Shown here: piece by piece, positions 46,564-55,460 of the stretch | Layout of the letters: every line of letters starts with the position of its first letter | How positions within the stretch are numbered: position 1 is the first letter of the stretch | Program-made: the position numbers and the translations under genes | Notes under the pieces: generated by a model | Databases searched by the model: none | What the model was told of the DNA's origin: nothing | Seen by the model: the letters and a program-made list of their open reading frames with translations, nothing else | Source of the DNA: Fibrisoma montanum | GTDB taxonomy: Bacteria; Bacteroidota; Bacteroidia; Cytophagales; Spirosomataceae | Direction: 5' to 3' | NCBI RefSeq assembly: GCF_003583365.1 | Contig: NZ_QXED01000002.1 | Coordinates: 682,001 to 746,000, forward strand | Length of the DNA stretch: 64,000 nucleotides

Positions 46564-47169
46564 ATGGCTAAAATTGCGATTATCTACTACAGTGCCACTG
46601 GAACTACTTACCAACTGGCGCGTGCCGTAGAAGAAGGAGCTAAGCAGGCTGGTGCCGAAGTACGGGTGCTTAAAGTACGGGAACTGGCCCCCGATGAAGC
46701 GATTGCATCCAATGCGGGCTGGTCGAGTCACCGGCTCGAAACGCAGGACGTACCCGAAGCAACGCTGGCTGATCTGGAATGGGCAGACGGCATCATTCTC
46801 GGTGCTCCGACCCGCTACGGAATGCCGGCCGCTCAGTTAAAGCAGTTCATCGACACGACGGGGCCGCTCTGGGGACAGGGCAAACTCGTGAACAAGATTG
46901 CATCGGCGTTCACGAGCTGCGCGACTACGCACGGTGGACACGAATCAACGATTCTGGCTCTGAGCAATACGTTCTACCACTGGGGGAGTATCATCGTATC
47001 GCCGGGTTATGCCGATCCGATTCAGTTTCAGTCGGGTACGCCCTACGGTACGTCATTTGTCAGCCAGAACGGTTCTTTGTCGCCGGACGAAACGGCCCTC
47101 AGTGCGGCTCGTTTTCAGGGTAAGCGCGTTGCCGAGGTAACAGATATGTTCCTGGGCGGGAAGAAATAG
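46564..47169 (+). CDS. wrbA: NAD(P)H:quinone oxidoreductase, WrbA type
   Basis: 201 residues of the flavodoxin-like WrbA family, which reduces quinones by two electrons with FMN and NAD(P)H and protects against redox stress. The phosphate-binding loop for FMN is YYSATGTTYQLA, the central GAPTRYGMPAAQLKQFID is diagnostic, and TSCATTHGGHESTIL and YADPIQFQSGTPYG follow as in known members. Full length for the family. Two direct repeats ATACATTTAA (46507-46516 and 46522-46531) lie in the promoter region. Single gene. Confidence 0.95.
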   Translation: MAKIAIIYYSATGTTYQLARAVEEGAKQAGAEVRVLKVRELAPDEAIASNAGWSSHRLETQDVPEATLADLEWADGIILGAPTRYGMPAAQLKQFIDTTGPLWGQGKLVNKIASAFTSCATTHGGHESTILALSNTFYHWGSIIVSPGYADPIQFQSGTPYGTSFVSQNGSLSPDETALSAARFQGKRVAEVTDMFLGGKK

Positions 47170-47189
47170 GACCACTTTCTGTGTTGGTC

Positions 47190-47233
47190 TGCGTATCACC
47201 CTGACCGCCTTCAGGGGGTTGGGGTGATACGCA
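47190..47233. other. strong hairpin between wrbA and the propeller gene
   Basis: A perfect 12-bp stem (TGCGTATCACCC with GGGTGATACGCA) with extra inner pairing, between two convergent genes. There is no T-run on either strand. It could stop transcription in both directions or protect 3' ends. Confidence 0.55.
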
Positions 47234-47285
47234 AACGCTCCTTTAAAGAAGAGTACGTTTATTGTTTACCGTTTCACAGTATGGC

Positions 47286-48800
47286 TTAGCGGCCATTTTT
47301 TTGTGTCGTTTCAAGCCGGCTCGCTTCTGTTGTTAACCGGTTGAGTGTGTAGCAGATCAGCCGGTTTGCCAGTTGCTTACGGCCACCTTCGGCCTGTACG
47401 TTGCCCAGGGTTAGTTCATGAATGTAGCCAGGTTTGAGTTCACGGAGCGTAATCGACACCGTTTTCCGATCGGCCGACAGACGAACACCCGTGACAGGAA
47501 CCTCGCTGATGTCGGTTTCCGGCGAGCCGTAGGTCTGGTGGTACTTGTAATAGTAGCGCCTGAACCGGTAGTTGGTGAGCTGCTGGGCACTTGCTTCGTC
47601 GAGCGGCAGCGAAAACGTCAGGTCAAAGCCGGTGGGTGTCAGGTGCATGGCCATAATATCGAGCGGTACACCACCCTTGTAGCGAATCCGCTGCAAGCCC
47701 CGCGTACCGAGCCAGCCGTGGTCGGTCTGGCCGAGCCACAGGCTGCCGTCGGGGGCAAACGCCAGCCGGTTGTTGCCGATACGCAGACGAGTTGTGCCCG
47801 AGCCGGCATTGGCAAAGAAGGGAATGCAGGCCCCCTGCATCTGCCCATCTACCTCTTCGAGCAGCACCCGAATCAAGTGCGCGTAGTCCATGTCGCCCAT
47901 GAACGTTTGCCCGGCAAACGGCCCGAACTTACCGTTGGAATTATCCACTACGATTTGTGTCGGCGAATGGGCAATCCGGCCGTGTGGCAGCGCCACGGCT
48001 TCAACCGTCCGCATGCTGTCGAGGGCTTTGACCGGGAGTGTCAGTGGATTAATGTCGGGAAAGCCGTCTTTCCAGACCAGGCTGGCCGGGTGACCATAGA
48101 ATTTGCCTTTTTCAACGTGGTAGATCTTGCTGGTACCGAGCCAGTCGCCCTGATTATCGGGCACCAGCAAACGGCCCTGCGCGTCGAATCCCAGCCCATT
48201 CGGCGACCGGAAACCGCTGGCGTAGGGATGAATTTTACCGTCGGGTGTAATCTGCATCACCCAGCCCCGATACGGCACGCACGAATACATACGGCCCGGC
48301 CGACCCAGCGAATCGTACTGACCGCGTAGTTCGGCGCGGATACCGGCACCGTTGGAGGCTGTGTTCAGGCCGATATACAGGTTGCCTTTGGTATCGCGAA
48401 CGGGGCCGAACGCAAACTCGTGGTAGTTGCCCGACATGCCGAACTGATCCGTAACGGTTTCGTATTGATCCGCTACGCCATCGCCATCCGTATCGCGCAG
48501 GCGGGTCAGTTCCGGGCGCTGCATAACCAGGATCTCGCGGTTGTTGATGACCAGAATGCCCAGCGGGTCGTGTAATCCCTCGGCAAAGAGCTTCCAGGTT
48601 TTGGTCTTGGGGTTATAAAGCATCACTTCGCCCCGGTGGAAACAAGCCGCCAGCCGGCCGTCGGGCAGGAAGGCGATACCACCCGTTTCGACCGTCAGGC
48701 CGGGTGGGGTCGGAATGGTTTCGACCTCGTAATAATCGGAAATGGTATCAGAAGGGGCCGCGCAGGCAAGTATGGCCGAAAGGAGCAGGGTTGTCAGCAT
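47286..48800 (-). CDS. secreted beta-propeller protein, glucose/sorbosone-dehydrogenase-like
   Basis: 504 residues with a short signal sequence (MLTTLLLSAILACA); a Cys at 13 could be lipidated. Propeller repeats carry GGIAFLPDGRLAACF, DPLGILVINNREILVMQ, LTRLRDTDGDGVAD, SGFRSPNGLGFDAQGRLLVPDNQGDW and RLAFAPDGSLWLGQ. These are marks of the PQQ-dependent sugar dehydrogenase-like or membrane-bound dehydrogenase-like propellers of Bacteroidota and Planctomycetota. DTDGDGVAD looks like a calcium site. The C-terminal about 100 residues form another beta domain. It sits 2 bases behind the azurin-like gene, so a copper protein may take its electrons. The actual substrate is unknown. Confidence 0.75.
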   Translation of the reverse strand: MLTTLLLSAILACAAPSDTISDYYEVETIPTPPGLTVETGGIAFLPDGRLAACFHRGEVMLYNPKTKTWKLFAEGLHDPLGILVINNREILVMQRPELTRLRDTDGDGVADQYETVTDQFGMSGNYHEFAFGPVRDTKGNLYIGLNTASNGAGIRAELRGQYDSLGRPGRMYSCVPYRGWVMQITPDGKIHPYASGFRSPNGLGFDAQGRLLVPDNQGDWLGTSKIYHVEKGKFYGHPASLVWKDGFPDINPLTLPVKALDSMRTVEAVALPHGRIAHSPTQIVVDNSNGKFGPFAGQTFMGDMDYAHLIRVLLEEVDGQMQGACIPFFANAGSGTTRLRIGNNRLAFAPDGSLWLGQTDHGWLGTRGLQRIRYKGGVPLDIMAMHLTPTGFDLTFSLPLDEASAQQLTNYRFRRYYYKYHQTYGSPETDISEVPVTGVRLSADRKTVSITLRELKPGYIHELTLGNVQAEGGRKQLANRLICYTLNRLTTEASRLETTQKNGR

Positions 48801-48802
48801 GA

Positions 48803-49897
48803 TTACAGGGTCGACATGGTTACGGTGAACTGGCGCGTACCGGCCGGAATCCGGACCGAACCTTTTGTGACCGGCCCCAGCGATGTCTGGTAGCGCATCC
48901 CGTCGTCGGGCGCAACGGCGAACATAAGCGGTTCCGTTAGTTTGTCAAAGGTAAACGTCCGGATCAGTCCGCGCCCTTTTGCTACGGGTTTGATCAGCTC
49001 CCGAACCGTTACGGCCCCGATTGCATAGTGGAATTCTGGATAGCGATTGACCAGGCGATACCCCTGGAAACGTACGGCCGGGGTTGGCTTCCCGGTCGCC
49101 GTCCGGAATGGAAACTCGGTTCGTTCCTGGTAGTAAATGTCGCCGACAATCTTGGTCAGGCGCTGGCCCTTGCCCTCCCATTGTTCGCCGTTATCGACGA
49201 AGCCACCCGCCCAGGCGTAGCGAAGCCGACACGTACCGGCATCCCAGCAGTACGACTGTTCCGGGCCGGTACCGACCGCCGGTAGGCCAACGGCAATGGC
49301 CGCCGGGCTGCAATCCGGCATAAACGTCCGATACACGGCGGGCAGCTTAACGGTGTAGGGATGGTCCGGTGCTTTCTGCGCGTGGTGGGCATGATCCCCG
49401 CTGCCCGACCGATTCGGTACGTTCGGGTCAGCATCCAGGGGCGGCAGGCGTCTAGCATTGTCGACTACGTACAGCACACCGTACATGATGGAGCCGTGGC
49501 CCGGATACGTACAGACGTACGGGTAAGCGCCTTCGGTCAGGATCACGGTCAGTGTGTCGGCATTACCCGGATCGACGGTTCGGGTGTGGGCCAGCACCTC
49601 AGGCATGGGTGGTACGTGATCCAGCTTCGGACCGCGTTCGCCGAGGGCCAGCGCAAATTCAACCACCCGGAGCCGGGAGTTGGGTTTGGTCAGCACGAGG
49701 TTATGGGCCATATCGTCGGTGTTTTGCAGCACCAGGCGCAGGCGGGTATTGGGTTTAAGCACCAGCCGGGGCTGGTCAAACTGAAGGCCAGTGATGGCTT
49801 TCAGCACAATGGTTGTGTCCCGGCGGGCCTGCGCCATCGCCGATGAACCGAGAAGACTAGTCAGTATGAAAAGCCAGCAAATAAAGTGTTTAGGCAT
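48803..49897 (-). CDS. azurin/plastocyanin-like copper protein with extra C-terminal domain
   Basis: About 364 residues. Signal peptide MPKHFICWLFILTSLLGSSAMAQ, then a cupredoxin domain: the first copper His in DDMAHNLVLT and the Cys-His-Met set in YPYVCTYPGHGSIMYG, as in azurins. The remaining about 200 residues hold CWDAGTCRLRYAWAGGF and further beta structure of unknown family. The start at 49897 was chosen over 49927 for the signal peptide. Its stop lies 2 bases before the propeller gene, a clear operon. It should carry electrons in the periplasm, perhaps for that propeller enzyme. Confidence 0.8.
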   Translation of the reverse strand: MPKHFICWLFILTSLLGSSAMAQARRDTTIVLKAITGLQFDQPRLVLKPNTRLRLVLQNTDDMAHNLVLTKPNSRLRVVEFALALGERGPKLDHVPPMPEVLAHTRTVDPGNADTLTVILTEGAYPYVCTYPGHGSIMYGVLYVVDNARRLPPLDADPNVPNRSGSGDHAHHAQKAPDHPYTVKLPAVYRTFMPDCSPAAIAVGLPAVGTGPEQSYCWDAGTCRLRYAWAGGFVDNGEQWEGKGQRLTKIVGDIYYQERTEFPFRTATGKPTPAVRFQGYRLVNRYPEFHYAIGAVTVRELIKPVAKGRGLIRTFTFDKLTEPLMFAVAPDDGMRYQTSLGPVTKGSVRIPAGTRQFTVTMSTL

Positions 49898-49964
49898 TGG
49901 ATGAGCGTAATGAATAAGTTCATGCATTTGACTGCATAACTAATCATCAAATTTACCACTATTT

Positions 49965-50942
49965 CTAAATGTTTCGTAGCAGGTTTTCTACTGCCTGCAC
50001 GGGCAGCAACGTACCGGCTTTGATCTGTGCTTCAACTGCTTTTAGCTGCTCAGCAACGCCAGTTTGTTGAAAAAAACGGCTTTCGAGCCGATTGCGGAGG
50101 TGGCTCCGAAACCAGGCCAGTTGCTGCTCCTGACGCCGACGATCGCGGTGCCCATGTCGGGTCATTAGTTCCTGATGGTTCTGGATCAGTTGCCAGATGT
50201 CGGTAATGCCCTCGCCGGTGGTGGCGGAGCAGGTCAGCACGGGCGGACTCCAGCCGGTACCCGTTGGCGGAAATAGATGCAGGGCGTTCTGGTATTCAAC
50301 GCGGGCGCGGTCGGTGGCGGGGCGGTTATCGCCATCGGCTTTGGTAATGGCCAGCGCATCGGCCAGTTCCATAATGCCCCGTTTCATGCCCTGAAGCTCG
50401 TCGCCGGCCCCCGCCAGCATCAGCAGCAGAAAGAAATCAACCATGCCGTGTACCAGCGTTTCGGACTGCCCGACGCCCACCGTTTCGATCAGGATCACAT
50501 CGAAGCCGGCCGCTTCGCACAGCAGCATGGTCTCGCGGGTGCGGTGCGCGACGCCCCCCAGCGAGTCGCCCGCGGGCGAAGGGCGGATGTAGGCGTTCGG
50601 ATCGACGGAAAGCTGCTCCATGCGGGTTTTGTCACCCAGCAGACTGCCGCCCGATCGTTGGCTGGTGGGGTCGACGGCCAGCACGGCCAGTTTATGACCC
50701 TGATCCGTCAGGTATTTGCCGAAGGTTTCAATGAATGTGCTTTTGCCTACGCCCGGTACGCCCGTTATTCCCACGCGTACGGAATGGCCGGTCCGGTTCA
50801 GAACGCCAGTCAACACCTCCTGCGCCAGCGCCTGATCGTCCGGCCGCCGACTTTCGATGAGCGTAATGGCCCGGCTTAGCACCAGCCGGTCGCCGGCCAG
50901 GATGCCGCTAATGTATTGATCGGGTGGGAGTCGGTTACGCAT
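49965..50942 (-). CDS. meaB: methylmalonyl-CoA mutase-associated GTPase MeaB
   Basis: About 325 residues of the MeaB/ArgK G3E-type GTPases that guard cobalamin loading and repair of methylmalonyl-CoA mutase. The P-loop is GVPGVGKST, switch regions show AVDPTSQRSGGSLLGDKTRM and ETVGVGQSE, and the base-recognition motif is ITKADGDN. The start at 50942 (MRNRLPPDQYISG) overlaps the LysR stop by 8 bases; the ORF opens at 50963. No mutase subunit gene lies in the window, so its client must be elsewhere. Together with cobS it shows that the cell uses B12. Confidence 0.93.
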   Translation of the reverse strand: MRNRLPPDQYISGILAGDRLVLSRAITLIESRRPDDQALAQEVLTGVLNRTGHSVRVGITGVPGVGKSTFIETFGKYLTDQGHKLAVLAVDPTSQRSGGSLLGDKTRMEQLSVDPNAYIRPSPAGDSLGGVAHRTRETMLLCEAAGFDVILIETVGVGQSETLVHGMVDFFLLLMLAGAGDELQGMKRGIMELADALAITKADGDNRPATDRARVEYQNALHLFPPTGTGWSPPVLTCSATTGEGITDIWQLIQNHQELMTRHGHRDRRRQEQQLAWFRSHLRNRLESRFFQQTGVAEQLKAVEAQIKAGTLLPVQAVENLLRNI

Positions 50943-51822
50943 GCGTATCAAGGAGTCGGTCAATCAGATTCAGAAACGGCTTCAGCTCATCGGTACGTTC
51001 CGTCAGCCAGAGCATCCGCATTTCGGCTTTCTGCGGCACGTCGGTCAGTTCGATGGTTTTAATGCGTAAATTCTGACCACGCAGGGTGGACGCCGGTTCG
51101 ATGGAAATGCCCATACCCGCTTCGACTAGCCGCAGCACCGTACTGGAATAGGCCGATTCGTAGGCAATATGGGGCAGAAATCCGTACGTCTGACACAGCG
51201 ACTGTAGGCTTTCAACGTAGCCCATGCCTTCCCGTAGCGGTGGCAGGATAAAATCGTCGGGGGCGAATACCGACAGGTCTGTGAAGGTTTCGGCAGTAAC
51301 CGGGTGGCTTTCAGGCAGGATTACGACGAAGTTTTCCGCGTAGACAATCCGGCTGCTGATGTCGGCGGGTGTAATGACGTTGGGCGAAAAACCGACATCA
51401 ATCTCTCGGTTTTGCAGAGCCGCCATCTGAAACCGGTTGGTTGTTTCCATCAGCAACGCCCGCAGATCCGGGGTTTGGTCGCGGATCGTGGCCAGCAGGC
51501 GGGGCAGAATGGACTGCATTGCCGAACTGGCGTGGCCAATGCGGATTTCGCCCGCTTCGCCCCGGTGAATCTGAGCCGTTTTTCGAAACGCCTGCTCCAG
51601 TTGCTCAATCAGCCGCCGGGCTTCCTGTTGCAGGTACGCTCCGGCCGGGGTGAGTGTTACGGTACGTTTGTCGCGCCGGAATAACTGCGCGCCAACGTCG
51701 CGTTCCAGTTGCTGAATCTGGCGGGTCAGGGCCGGTTGTGCAATGAACACGGCTTCGGCCGTTCGGCGGTAATTCAGCGTTTCGGCAAGCGCCAGAAAAT
51801 GTTTGAGCTGGTAGAGGTCCAC
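50935..51822 (-). CDS. LysR family transcriptional regulator
   Basis: 295 residues, standard LysR length. The N-terminal winged helix-turn-helix reads LKHFLALAETLNYRRTAEAVFIAQPALTRQIQQLE and a co-inducer domain follows (GEIRIGHASSAMQ, FVVILPESHPVT). The ligand is unknown. It is divergent from the PLP decarboxylase gene with 73 bases between starts, the usual arrangement for a LysR regulator and its target. It overlaps meaB downstream. Confidence 0.92.
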   Translation of the reverse strand: MDLYQLKHFLALAETLNYRRTAEAVFIAQPALTRQIQQLERDVGAQLFRRDKRTVTLTPAGAYLQQEARRLIEQLEQAFRKTAQIHRGEAGEIRIGHASSAMQSILPRLLATIRDQTPDLRALLMETTNRFQMAALQNREIDVGFSPNVITPADISSRIVYAENFVVILPESHPVTAETFTDLSVFAPDDFILPPLREGMGYVESLQSLCQTYGFLPHIAYESAYSSTVLRLVEAGMGISIEPASTLRGQNLRIKTIELTDVPQKAEMRMLWLTERTDELKPFLNLIDRLLDTHA

Positions 51823-51895
51823 TGATGCGTTTCTGGTATCAATTTATCAAAAATAAGCATTTCCGGTTATCACAACGATTCGTTTGCTTTGACCC

Positions 51896-53350
51896 ATGAA
51901 CGAACGACTGCACACCGCCTATTCGCCCGAGACGTTCCGCGCCCAGGCCCATGCGCTGGTCGATGTACTGGCCGATCACCTGGCGCAGGCCGAAACCGGT
52001 CAGCAACCCACTCTGAACTACGCCGATCCCGACGATCAACTGGCGTATTGGCAGGCCGATTTTGAAAAGCCGGTCAATGCGGACCCGCTGCCGTTGCTGC
52101 GCGATATGATCGGACGATCCATTCACCTGCACAACCCGAAGTTCATGGGCCATCAGGTGACACCCCCGCTGCCGCTGGCGGCCCTGACGGGTTTGCTGAC
52201 GGGACTGCTCAATCAGGGCATGGCCGTGTACGAAATGGGCATGACGGCCAACGCACTCGAACGGATTGTGACACAGTGGCTGGCCGGTCGGCTGAACCTC
52301 GGCCCAGAAGCGGGTGGCCTGCTGACGTCGGGCGGAACGCTGGCCAACCTGACGGCCTTGCTGACCGCCCGGGCCGTGGCGGCTCCGACCGATGTATGGG
52401 CGCATGGTACGTCGGACCGACTGGCCATCATGGTGTCCGACGAGGCCCACTACTGCGTAGACCGGGCGGCCCGGATCATGGGCCTGGGAACGGAGGGGAT
52501 CATCAAAATCCCCACAAACGACAGGTTCCAGATGCAGACGGAACTGCTTGAGCCGTATCTGGCGCAGGCAAAAGCACGGGGCCTGACCGTGTTTGCGGTG
52601 GTGGGCAGCGCCTGCTCTACGTCCACCGGCTCCTACGACAACCTGACAGCCATCGCTGATTTTTGCGAAACTCATGGACTGTGGTTTCACGCTGATGGCG
52701 CACACGGGGGCGTAGCGGCCTTGTCGGATACGTATCGGCTGCTGGTGCGCGGTATCGAGCGGGCAGATTCGGTGGTCGTTGATTTCCACAAAATGATGAT
52801 GATACCCGCCCTGGTTACGACGGTGCTTTACAAGCGGGATGCCGATTCGTACCGTACGTTCCAGCAGAAGGCGCAGTACCTCTGGGCTGATGCAAACACG
52901 AAGGACTGGTTCAACTCGGGCAAGCGGGCATTCGAGTGTACCAAGCTGATGATGAGCGCGAAGGTATACACCGTATTGCGGACGTACGGGGAGGAGCTAT
53001 TCACCGAAAACGTGGATACGCTCTACGGCCTGGCCCGGCGGTTCGCGGGGCAGATCCAACAACGAGCGGAGGTTGAACTGGCGGTTGAGCCGGAGTCCAA
53101 CATCGTGTGTTTCCGCTACGTCGGCGACCTGACCGATCCGGGCCGGCTCGATGACCTGAACAGCCAGATTCGCCGGCAATTGCTCAGGGACGGGCAGTTT
53201 TATATTGTGCAGACAACGCTGCGTGGCCGGGTGTACCTGCGCGTTTCGCTCATGAATCCGCTCACGACCGACGACCATCTGGCTACGTTGCTGAATGATG
53301 TAGAACGGCTGGGTCGTGCCTTTAGTAAGACAGACGCTATCGTGTTATAA
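51896..53350 (+). CDS. PLP-dependent group II amino acid decarboxylase
   Basis: 484 residues of the aromatic-L-amino-acid/glutamate/diaminobutyrate decarboxylase family. Marks are NPKFMGHQVTPPLP, LLTSGGTLANLTALLTAR, SDEAHYCVDRAARIMG, GSACSTSTGSYD, FHADGAHGGVAAL with the PLP-binding Asp, and the Schiff-base Lys in VDFHKMMMIP (about residue 299). It releases CO2 from an amino acid in the cytoplasm. The closest family flavour is 2,4-diaminobutyrate or cysteine-sulfinate-like, but the substrate is not certain. It is probably controlled by the divergent LysR regulator. Confidence 0.9.
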   Translation: MNERLHTAYSPETFRAQAHALVDVLADHLAQAETGQQPTLNYADPDDQLAYWQADFEKPVNADPLPLLRDMIGRSIHLHNPKFMGHQVTPPLPLAALTGLLTGLLNQGMAVYEMGMTANALERIVTQWLAGRLNLGPEAGGLLTSGGTLANLTALLTARAVAAPTDVWAHGTSDRLAIMVSDEAHYCVDRAARIMGLGTEGIIKIPTNDRFQMQTELLEPYLAQAKARGLTVFAVVGSACSTSTGSYDNLTAIADFCETHGLWFHADGAHGGVAALSDTYRLLVRGIERADSVVVDFHKMMMIPALVTTVLYKRDADSYRTFQQKAQYLWADANTKDWFNSGKRAFECTKLMMSAKVYTVLRTYGEELFTENVDTLYGLARRFAGQIQQRAEVELAVEPESNIVCFRYVGDLTDPGRLDDLNSQIRRQLLRDGQFYIVQTTLRGRVYLRVSLMNPLTTDDHLATLLNDVERLGRAFSKTDAIVL

Positions 53351-53370
53351 ATACAGGAAGCAAATCGGCA

Positions 53371-53538
53371 ATTGGTTTCATCGCCCTTTTAGGTGCCCTT
53401 CAACTAGTTCACGCCTATACGACGTACGTTCAGCCTGGACGCATTGACTGGCTCAAAATACTGGCTGCGCTGTTATGTTTCGTCTTGTCGGCTAGTGGGT
53501 ATTTCTGGATAAAACGCAACTCGCACCGGAGTGAATGA
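53371..53538 (+). pseudogene. small two-helix membrane protein frame without a standard start codon
   Basis: An open frame from 53329 to the stop at 53538 encodes two hydrophobic helices joined by a polar turn (IGFIALLGALQLVHAYTT, then LAALLCFVLSASGYFWIKR). It looks protein-like rather than random. No ATG, GTG or TTG occurs before the first helix; the best start would be ATT at 53371. It overlaps or closely follows the decarboxylase, so it is either a translationally coupled gene with a rare start or a remnant that lost its 5' end. Confidence 0.4.
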
Positions 53539-53592
53539 GCCCGATTGAGCAGGGGAGTATGAACGTAGTGTCGGACACTACGTTCAGTCAGT

Positions 53593-54189
53593 TTAAAATT
53601 TGTAGCCAATATTGAATCCAATGATTGGAATAACACTTATTCCTGTAAACTTGGTTAAGGCAACCTGCCCTGACGCAACCAAACGCCTTGTTACCGTATG
53701 TGAATAGGTTGCTTTTGCATGAAACCCAGCATCAAGTGTTTTTACGTTATTGACATCAGCTATGATATTTGTTACTTCGCCATTGGGAGTTAGCGTGTAG
53801 TCAATTCTTTGATATGTTTTGTCAGTTCTGTGCCACAGGGAGGGCCCCAGACCAATTGTTACGAGGTTATTATTTGTACGAATTGGTGTAAATGCCAGAG
53901 TTAAATCGCCAGTAATACGCCTTCTAAATTCACCGTTTATGTAGTAATCATTTAAAATATTGATATGACTGTTGCTCTCAAAATAACCGGACGTTACAGA
54001 CAGGGCCAGTCTATAATCTTTAATGAACCGAGTGTATGTAAGCTGATAATGGGGGCCAGTTGCATCAGGAGCATCTAATTTCAAATAATTCACTCCAAGC
54101 GATACCAAATTGTTAGGCGCATCGGTTAATGTTGACTGCGCTTTTGCACATACAGAAAGTGTCAATAACAAGAACAAAAATTTTTTCAT
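53593..54189 (-). CDS. small outer-membrane beta-barrel-like protein
   Basis: 198 residues: signal peptide MKKFLFLLLTLSVCAKAQ, then alternating strands (VSLGVNYLKL, YQLTYTRFIKDYRLALSV, LTLAFTPIRTNNNLVTIGLG) ending in VIPIIGFNIGYKF with a C-terminal Phe. This is typical of an 8-stranded outer-membrane barrel. The DNA is clearly more AT-rich than the surroundings, which suggests acquisition. Its leader is duplicated about 0.9 kb upstream next to a truncated start of a paralogue. Function unknown. Confidence 0.72.
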   Translation of the reverse strand: MKKFLFLLLTLSVCAKAQSTLTDAPNNLVSLGVNYLKLDAPDATGPHYQLTYTRFIKDYRLALSVTSGYFESNSHINILNDYYINGEFRRRITGDLTLAFTPIRTNNNLVTIGLGPSLWHRTDKTYQRIDYTLTPNGEVTNIIADVNNVKTLDAGFHAKATYSHTVTRRLVASGQVALTKFTGISVIPIIGFNIGYKF

Positions 54190-54455
54190 AAGTTGAGGAA
54201 ATAGAACAAGTTGCTGTTAATGAGTAACGATTGATTGATTATCTATGTGGTGTTAGACTTACTGACCTTATAAAAGAGCAATAAAATAACGAATAACTCG
54301 AAACGATAAGCTGGTCTCTATCAAGAACTGCTGCTCTGGACGTTGCCCGAGGCATTCACAAGGGCCAAAGAAAGGTGAAAAGTACAAAAAAAGCATTGTC
54401 TAAAATCTTGGCAAAAGTTGTGTTTTGTGACTATTTTTATGTTAAGAGAATAAAT
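54163..54455 (-). repeat. leader direct repeat, copy 1
   Basis: First codons plus about 265 upstream bases of the barrel gene. Matches 55087-55380 over nearly the whole length, with long identical blocks around AAACGATAAGCTGG and CTGCTCTGGACG and a small indel. Confidence 0.75.
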
Positions 54456-54503
54456 ATAGAATGCCTATAATTATCACGTCGGATAGGTCTTTAAAATTTA
54501 CTA

Positions 54504-55034
54504 TTATACTACTGGATGATTTCTCAAAGTTCTAGTCATTAGGGATATGTTTAAAGCACTGTAACCGATTAACATAACTGGCAACAGGTATTTGAAATAG
54601 AGGGCTAACGAATAGCTATCTATTATGTATTTGTGCCAATAGCTATTGAACGAATAGATAGGAAACTCGACTAGCAAGTATCGGATAGATTGGGTGAAAG
54701 GAATGAAAATTAAAAAGGCAGTTAGTAGTGCAGGCAAGAAACTAAGTTGATAAAGAAGCAATGACTTCCAAGTTAGGCTATCGAATGCAGGATCGACCCA
54801 ACGATGGATTCGGTTTATTAATAACGCTAGGACGAAGATTGTTACAAGTTCGGGCAGTATAGTGTTCCTAACTAATAGACCCAAGTAAGGTAGAACACCA
54901 CCACTGTCCTTGACAAAATTCCACTTAACCTCGCTAGCAACCCCCCAAGTTACAGCCTCGACTAACACTAGAAAGATCAGTAGAACAATAACACCATTGA
55001 CGAAAAGGATACGAATATCTCGAAAAGTAGTCAT
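54504..55034 (-). CDS. four-helix membrane protein, function unknown
   Basis: 176 residues with four hydrophobic segments (FVNGVIVLLIFLVLVEAV, ILPELVTIFVLALLI, LSFLPALLTAFLIFIPF, YLLPVMLIGYSALNISL). The N-terminal MTTFRDIRILFVNG is cytoplasmic-like. It resembles the membrane half of LytTR-type regulators of Cytophagales, but no DNA-binding domain follows; the frame ends at TRTLRNHPVV. It may be a truncated regulator or an independent membrane protein. The DNA is AT-rich. It lies between two copies of a duplicated leader. Confidence 0.55.
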   Translation of the reverse strand: MTTFRDIRILFVNGVIVLLIFLVLVEAVTWGVASEVKWNFVKDSGGVLPYLGLLVRNTILPELVTIFVLALLINRIHRWVDPAFDSLTWKSLLLYQLSFLPALLTAFLIFIPFTQSIRYLLVEFPIYSFNSYWHKYIIDSYSLALYFKYLLPVMLIGYSALNISLMTRTLRNHPVV

Positions 55035-55086
55035 GATATAGGTTGTTATATAAGTGGCGTGGCTGTTGCAAAAGTCTGGAAAGTCC

Positions 55087-55380
55087 CAATAGCAAGAACA
55101 AAAATTTTTTCATAAGTTGAGAAGACAGAACAAGTTGCTGTCAATGAGTAACGATTGGTTAATTGTCAATGTAGTGTTCTTTTTGTGGTGTTAGACTTAC
55201 TGACCTTACAAAAGAGTAATGAAATAACGAATAACTCAAAACGATAAGCTGGTCTCTATCAAGAACTGCTGCTCTGGACGTTGCGTAGCATTCACAAGGG
55301 CTAAGTAAAGGTATAAAGTATAAAAAACAGTGTTTAAAAAAGTAGTGTTTTGTAACTCAGATTATGTTATGAAATAAATG
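55087..55380 (-). repeat. leader direct repeat, copy 2, with truncated paralogue start
   Basis: Copy of 54163-54455. It includes the start and first nine codons (MKKFLFLLL) of a paralogue of the barrel gene, after which similarity ends and the frame runs into the leader of the membrane-protein gene. Confidence 0.75.
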
Positions 55381-55460
55381 TCGGAAACTGAAAAGTTACG
55401 TTTATCTAGTCAGCATAATAAAGTACAATTAAGACCTCTATATATAAGCTACATAGTTCG

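Noticed and set aside
51839-52789. 316-codon antisense frame over the PLP decarboxylase
   Set aside because: Opposite strand of a clear decarboxylase, with no motif of its own.
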